Of a stretch of DNA of 64,000 nucleotides, positions 59,016 through 64,000 are shown piece after piece. Source of the stretch: Linanthus parryae (lineage: Eukaryota; Streptophyta; Magnoliopsida; Ericales; Polemoniaceae); the NCBI GenBank assembly GCA_023055425.1, contig JALGPY010000010.1, positions 22,212,363 to 22,276,362 of the forward strand, read 5' to 3'. Positions within the stretch are counted from its first letter, which is position 1; every line of letters starts with the position of its first letter. The position numbers were made by a program, and so were the translations under genes. The notes beneath the pieces are model-generated. The model made no database searches. It was not told the DNA's origin and saw nothing but the letters and a program-made list of their open reading frames with translations.

Positions 59016-60309
59016 GGGCCGACCCTATCGCCACCATGAGCACTAGAACGGGTCCAACATGAAATTTAGACCTAGGTCCTCTCTCTCTCATCCGATGAAT
59101 CAAAACCTGCCCTCTTGCCGTCTTTCATATTTTGGAGCTTAATTTTCTGGGTTAATATTTATGTCCATTGGTTCAGTCTTGGTAAGATTTGTTCTGTGAT
59201 GGTGGTGATGGTCATATCACGGTAGCAGTTATTACAGTTATGGTGTATGGAGTAGTGGTAGTCATAGGGCGGTAATGGTAGTGGTGTTGTTTTAGCAAAG
59301 TGTGATGGTAGTATGGCTGCAGGGTATATTGGTAATGGCAGCTAAAAGAAATGTTTTGGGGATGGTGGCTCTAAGCTCCAAACTTCCAATAGTAAACAGG
59401 CAAGATGCCGGTGTTTGGTTGCATCAACCCATGACCCCAATGATATGGGTTAGACAGATTGAACTCAATTCATGCTTGAACCCATTCACACCCGCCCAAC
59501 CCACTCATTTGACAGCTAATCGGTCTCAAACGAACCCCACCGACTCGTTTGATGGGAATAAGTACAATCACGACAGGTACTAATGAACTACTGAAACCCA
59601 TACCAGCAATTAGGAACTACTGAAACAAACTGGTATACAGGCCAATGCTGGGAACTACAATAACATGTATTGATGTTCGTGAACTAGCAATTAGCAAAGC
59701 AAAGTCTTAAGTCAAACCTTGATATGATAATTCACCTATGGTTCAATGTTTGTTTATATACCTACAATCACACAACCTTGCAACCATCCATAAGCAAGAA
59801 CATTCAATCATACCCTGCATCAGCTATATGAAAACTAGCAGCAAGCATGTCAAAGACAACTAAATTACCAGCAAGCATGTCAAAGACAACTAAATTACCA
59901 AACACAAACCCACTAGAACCTAACAAGAACCTTGCAGCTAAGGAAGTGTATGTTGTATGATTCTACTATAAACATAGTCTTTGCTCAGAAATATTAATCT
60001 GTTATCCCTACAAAAGATGCCAAGAAAACTGGTACTTCTTAATGTGTTATTAACAAAGCAAGCAAAAGAAACCAACAACAAAGAAAAGGGATTAGATACT
60101 AAATGCAGAATTATCAATTAACCATGAAACTGTTCAAACAAACCTCAAACCTCAAACCTCACCACCAACAAGCTTATTCAATGAACCAAGGAACAGGTTC
60201 AGAAACTGAAATGATAAACAACATTTTTTGATTTTTATAGAAACCACCACTGGACTAGACTTGACTCCAGACGCAGAAAGACGACCTTATGTACCCACCA
60301 GAGACTGGT
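59016..60309. other. Non-coding stretch downstream of the polyubiquitin gene
   Basis: No gene recognised. It includes GGTAATGGTAGTGGTG-like simple sequence (59180-59300) and the 30 bp duplication at 59841-59900. The part nearest 60309 is presumably polyubiquitin 3' UTR. Confidence 0.45.
59841..59900. repeat. Perfect 30 bp tandem duplication
   Basis: GCAAGCATGTCAAAGACAAC followed by TAAATTACCA, repeated exactly once with no spacer. Confidence 0.97.
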
Positions 60310-61154
<845 letters not shown>

Positions 61155-61248
61155 CTTGAATTGAGAAGGCTTGGATCGTAATGAACTTCTAATGGAATTG
61201 GAATTGATCGAGTCGTGAGATGAGGATTTCGACCAAGGGAGGGTCTCT

Positions 61249-61256
61249 ATTTAAAG
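61249..61256 (-). promoter_or_regulatory. TATA box of the polyubiquitin promoter
   Basis: TTTAAATA on the minus strand, about 95 bp upstream of the intron donor, with CCCAATAGCC just upstream. Homology with the promoter of the left copy extends to about 61590. Confidence 0.65.
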
Positions 61257-61599
61257 GCTGAGCTTGGCTATTGGGGGTCGATACCGCCTTCAAGGAGTTC
61301 CAATTAGAAGTGGACGCGTGTATGAAGTGACGTGTGAACGACGAGAAACGTCTATCCGTTGGTTTTCCTAATCCGTGTAGATATTTACAAAGAAAAGAAT
61401 CTTTCGTTCACGCCCATTTTATCGCCGCCTTACTTTCTGAGCAATCTGGCACGTCTGTTTAGATGATCGACGGCTGATGGTTTCTTTGAATGGAGTGTGT
61501 GTGGTATTTGCGGATGGGCTTCCAGAGAGGAAGGGTGGTTGGGCACTTTGAGCAATAAAATTTCCGTGACTTCTTACCAACTCCATCAAGACAACAAAA

Positions 61600-63514
61600 A
61601 AAAACAAATCAAGACAATTAGTAATAATTAAACTCATTAATGTGGAGACTAGTTCAGGGCAACTGTGTGGTAGATGAGAATTATAATGCTTCTTTTTCTT
61701 TTTCTTTTCCTTTTCTATTATTTATTTATTTATTTTTTTGAGAATTTTTCTTCTTTTTTCTTTCAAGTTATTTAGACTTTTCTTAAGTCAATAAGTGCAT
61801 GTTTGGCATCCTTTTTTTAAGTCAACAAATTGATTAAAAGCATTGTATTTTAAAAAAAAAAAACATTTGGTATGCTTGTTTTATTGGTGTTTAAAAATAA
61901 AAACATGTTGAAAAATAACTATTTAAAAAAAAAGTAAATTGGGTGTTTTTTGTTTCTTTTTTCATACTATTGGTATTTAAAGACATTTCAACTATGATTA
62001 GATGCAAAAAGTAACAAATATATGTCGGTACTGGACGTAAAAATGATATTCAAACAAATTGACATTGAAATTTAGTAATGTTGTCAAACATATTTTTTTT
62101 TTGTTTTAAACACTGTTTTTAAACGGATGCCAAACAGTTTTTTGATTCCGCTTTTAACGTGTTTTTTCAGCACGTTTTTTTTTCCACTGTTTTTCTTGTT
62201 TTCAAACGGATACCAAACAAGCTCTTAGTAAGTTCCTTACGAGTTATTTATAATTTTATGAAAATCGTACATATTTTATTTTAATATTGTAAAATTCTAG
62301 TATGTACAATATTCTTAATTCAATGATCAGTCAAATGACACGTGGTACATTCTCATCATCTCCTACAAGAGAACTTTACGGAATTCAGAACATAACCGCC
62401 ATGAACATCTATATATATATATATAGTAAAACAGGATACTTAATTTTAAAATGACTTTTAGTCCATTGAATCAAATGAATCTCCATCCTTAGATCGCACC
62501 CACTTAAGAAAATATATTTTTGAAAAGTTATTGAGAGAATTTTATGATACTATATTTAAAATAGGGTTAAATGCAATTTTACCCCCTTATGGTTTGTTGT
62601 TTGTGCGAAAAAATCCTCGGAGTTTCAAATGTTGCAAAATTCCTCATTGTGGTTTAGTTTATGTTCGATTGTGTTAAACTTAACAGAATCCGTCAAAAAT
62701 CCCCTAAAATGTCCATTATGCTCTTGACTTTTTTAATATTACGAGATATTCTTTTATTTATTTTTGTTGAAATTCTATAATATTACGAGATTTTTTTTTT
62801 TTTTTTGAAATGCATTCAACACTTTCATTCATCATAAACAATCACAGTTACAATGGATGAAACGAGTATGAAATATAATTTAATGTTACACATTTTATAA
62901 TCTTGCCTACACAATTTGTAAACTTCCAAGAAGAACAAATCGGAAATTATCGCTTCAAACGATTCCTGAATTTTGTACGCTCTAACTTCACCACCAATTG
63001 GCTTAAATGCTTTTTGTCCTCCATCATCCGTGGCAACGGGAGGGGTGAAGAAAATAATTCACAGAAGAATGAAGCCCGGGAGTATAATCTTTATACTTGT
63101 ATTTTACTCTTACTGGAAATCTATCAAAGTTTGATGTCTAAAAAAATCAAAACAAATAAACTAAACTAAACTGAAAAACAGAAGACGGAGAAGAAAGAGA
63201 TGAAAGACGGGAAGGAGATGAGGGAAAGGCACCGCCGCCAGGTTCCGTCACCGACAACCTCGTGTAAGAGATCTTCTCCATCGATATGTTCTTGGTCTAC
63301 AAAACCAGATCTGTTTGCAGAACGAAAGTCTGAGAGAGAGGGAAAATGCAGAGAGATATGAGGCAGGAGAAGATGCGGAGAGAGAGTAACTTCGCCGCCA
63401 CCATTGTTGCCGGCGTGTTCCGCCACCGACAACCTGCTAAACGGCCGTCCTCTCCCTTCTCCTTCTTGTTCTTCTTCTTTCTGCTTCGATGAGGTCTCAA
63501 TTTTCATCTTTGAT
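61600..63514. other. AT-rich non-coding stretch
   Basis: T-runs and A-runs dominate 61680-62230. An (AT)n run is at 62409-62426. A block at about 62567-62700 (GGGTTAAATGCAATTTTACC...) resembles one end of a DNA transposon, but no matching inverted end was found. A T-run (about 62792-62810) beside AATATTACGAGAT repeats may be a LINE or SINE tail on the minus strand. A minus-strand open frame at 63166-63507 is not recognised and looks low in complexity. Confidence 0.4.
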
Positions 63515-63935
63515 GGCCTTGTTTGGGAACGATTAATTGTTGGATTAATTAATTAAATTTTGATAATAAATCTGACCCGTTTGGCAAAGATTGATAGATT
63601 GTAAGATTTTTGCAATTATCCGGGTACTTTAAAACCCGTATTCGGATAATTTTAAATTATCCTCAATCAATTAAAAGGATATGGGTGACAGGATCCGGGT
63701 ACGACCCCCTTTTTTACATATTAACCAGCAAAGGAGCCACGTGTGCAAATCACCCAGCCGGATCCGGATCGGGGCCAACCGGTACCAGGTCAGACCCAAC
63801 CTGTTCTGGGTCAGACCCCAACCTGATCCGGGTCAGACCCAGCCGGGTCCGAGTCCTCTCCCACCACAATCCATTTTTCCCACCAGATTATACAAAATTA
63901 ATTACTCTAATAATTAATCGTTCCCAAACAAGGCC
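63515..63935. mobile_element. Tourist-like MITE (PIF/Harbinger type)
   Basis: 421 bp with perfect 24 bp terminal inverted repeats beginning GGCCTTGTTTGGGAACGATT, and a 3 bp flanking duplication GAT (63512-63514 and 63936-63938). The GGCCTTGTTTGG end is typical of Tourist/Harbinger MITEs, although their usual target is TWA. The interior has repeated GGGTCAGACCC motifs (about 63788-63842). No coding capacity. Confidence 0.85.
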
Positions 63936-64000
63936 GATATACCAAATCTGATAGTTGTGGTTTGTAGAGAGAATAGAAAGAAATCAAAGCTAGAGAGAGG

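Noticed and set aside
62567..62700. Possible DNA transposon end GGGTTAAATGCAATTTTACC
   Set aside because: No inverted partner or target duplication found within the window.
63166..63507. 113-codon minus-strand frame
   Set aside because: No recognisable domain, charged low-complexity N-terminus and no promoter or splice evidence.

Overview
The window is nuclear DNA of a flowering plant, probably a eudicot. The only intact cellular gene is a polyubiquitin with the plant residues Ser19, Asp24 and Ala57, and almost everything else is plant-type transposable elements. No tRNA or rRNA gene and no prokaryotic feature was recognised, and the species cannot be named from the sequence.

Layout. 1-3.5 kb: broken PIF/Harbinger genes on the minus strand (DDE transposase, Myb/SANT-like partner, and a second degenerate Myb/SANT-like stretch), plus a 5 x 21 bp minisatellite. 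3.6-4.7 kb: a truncated polyubiquitin pseudogene that keeps promoter and leader intron. 4.95-6.68 kb: the 3' part of an L1-type LINE interrupted by a hAT-like element. 6.68-20.77 kb: Copia element A, 5'-truncated and Sirevirus-like, with RT/RNase H, a third ORF, doubled polypurine tracts and a 3' LTR. Its third ORF is interrupted at 9792 by an odd rearranged LTR fragment, which itself holds a nearly complete 8.4 kb Copia element (10080-18525). 20.8-22.25 kb: 5' LTR and gag remnant of a Gypsy element. 22.25-56.8 kb: Copia element B, the same broad type as A. Its third ORF is split by a 30 kb nest: a solo LTR (23214-53589) that contains a gene-capturing Mutator-like element (24424-26002), a gag-only Gypsy element with apparently identical 3.5 kb LTRs (27536-36681), and a 16.4 kb head-to-tail array of a non-coding LTR element, LTR-INT-LTR-INT-LTR-INT-LTR (37120-53547). 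56.8-58.1 kb: LINE ORF1 fragment between 23 bp direct repeats. 58.1-60.3 kb: non-coding, with a GC-rich block and a 23-G run. 60.3-61.6 kb: the intact three-repeat polyubiquitin gene, its leader intron and promoter. 61.6-64 kb: AT-rich, ending in a Tourist-like MITE.

The nesting order can be read from target-site duplications. Copia A and B are oldest. The solo LTR and the rearranged LTR fragment landed in their third ORFs. The Copia element landed in the LTR fragment, and the Mutator-like element, the array and the gag-only element landed in the solo LTR. The gag-only element looks youngest because its two LTRs give identical translations throughout.

The most unusual items are the head-to-tail LTR array, the LTR fragment with an inverted copy of its own 3' end and a perfect 5 bp target duplication, a splice-site-like pair with a stem-loop conserved in the LTRs of three families, and a recurrent palindromic motif in the non-coding parts of Copia A and B.
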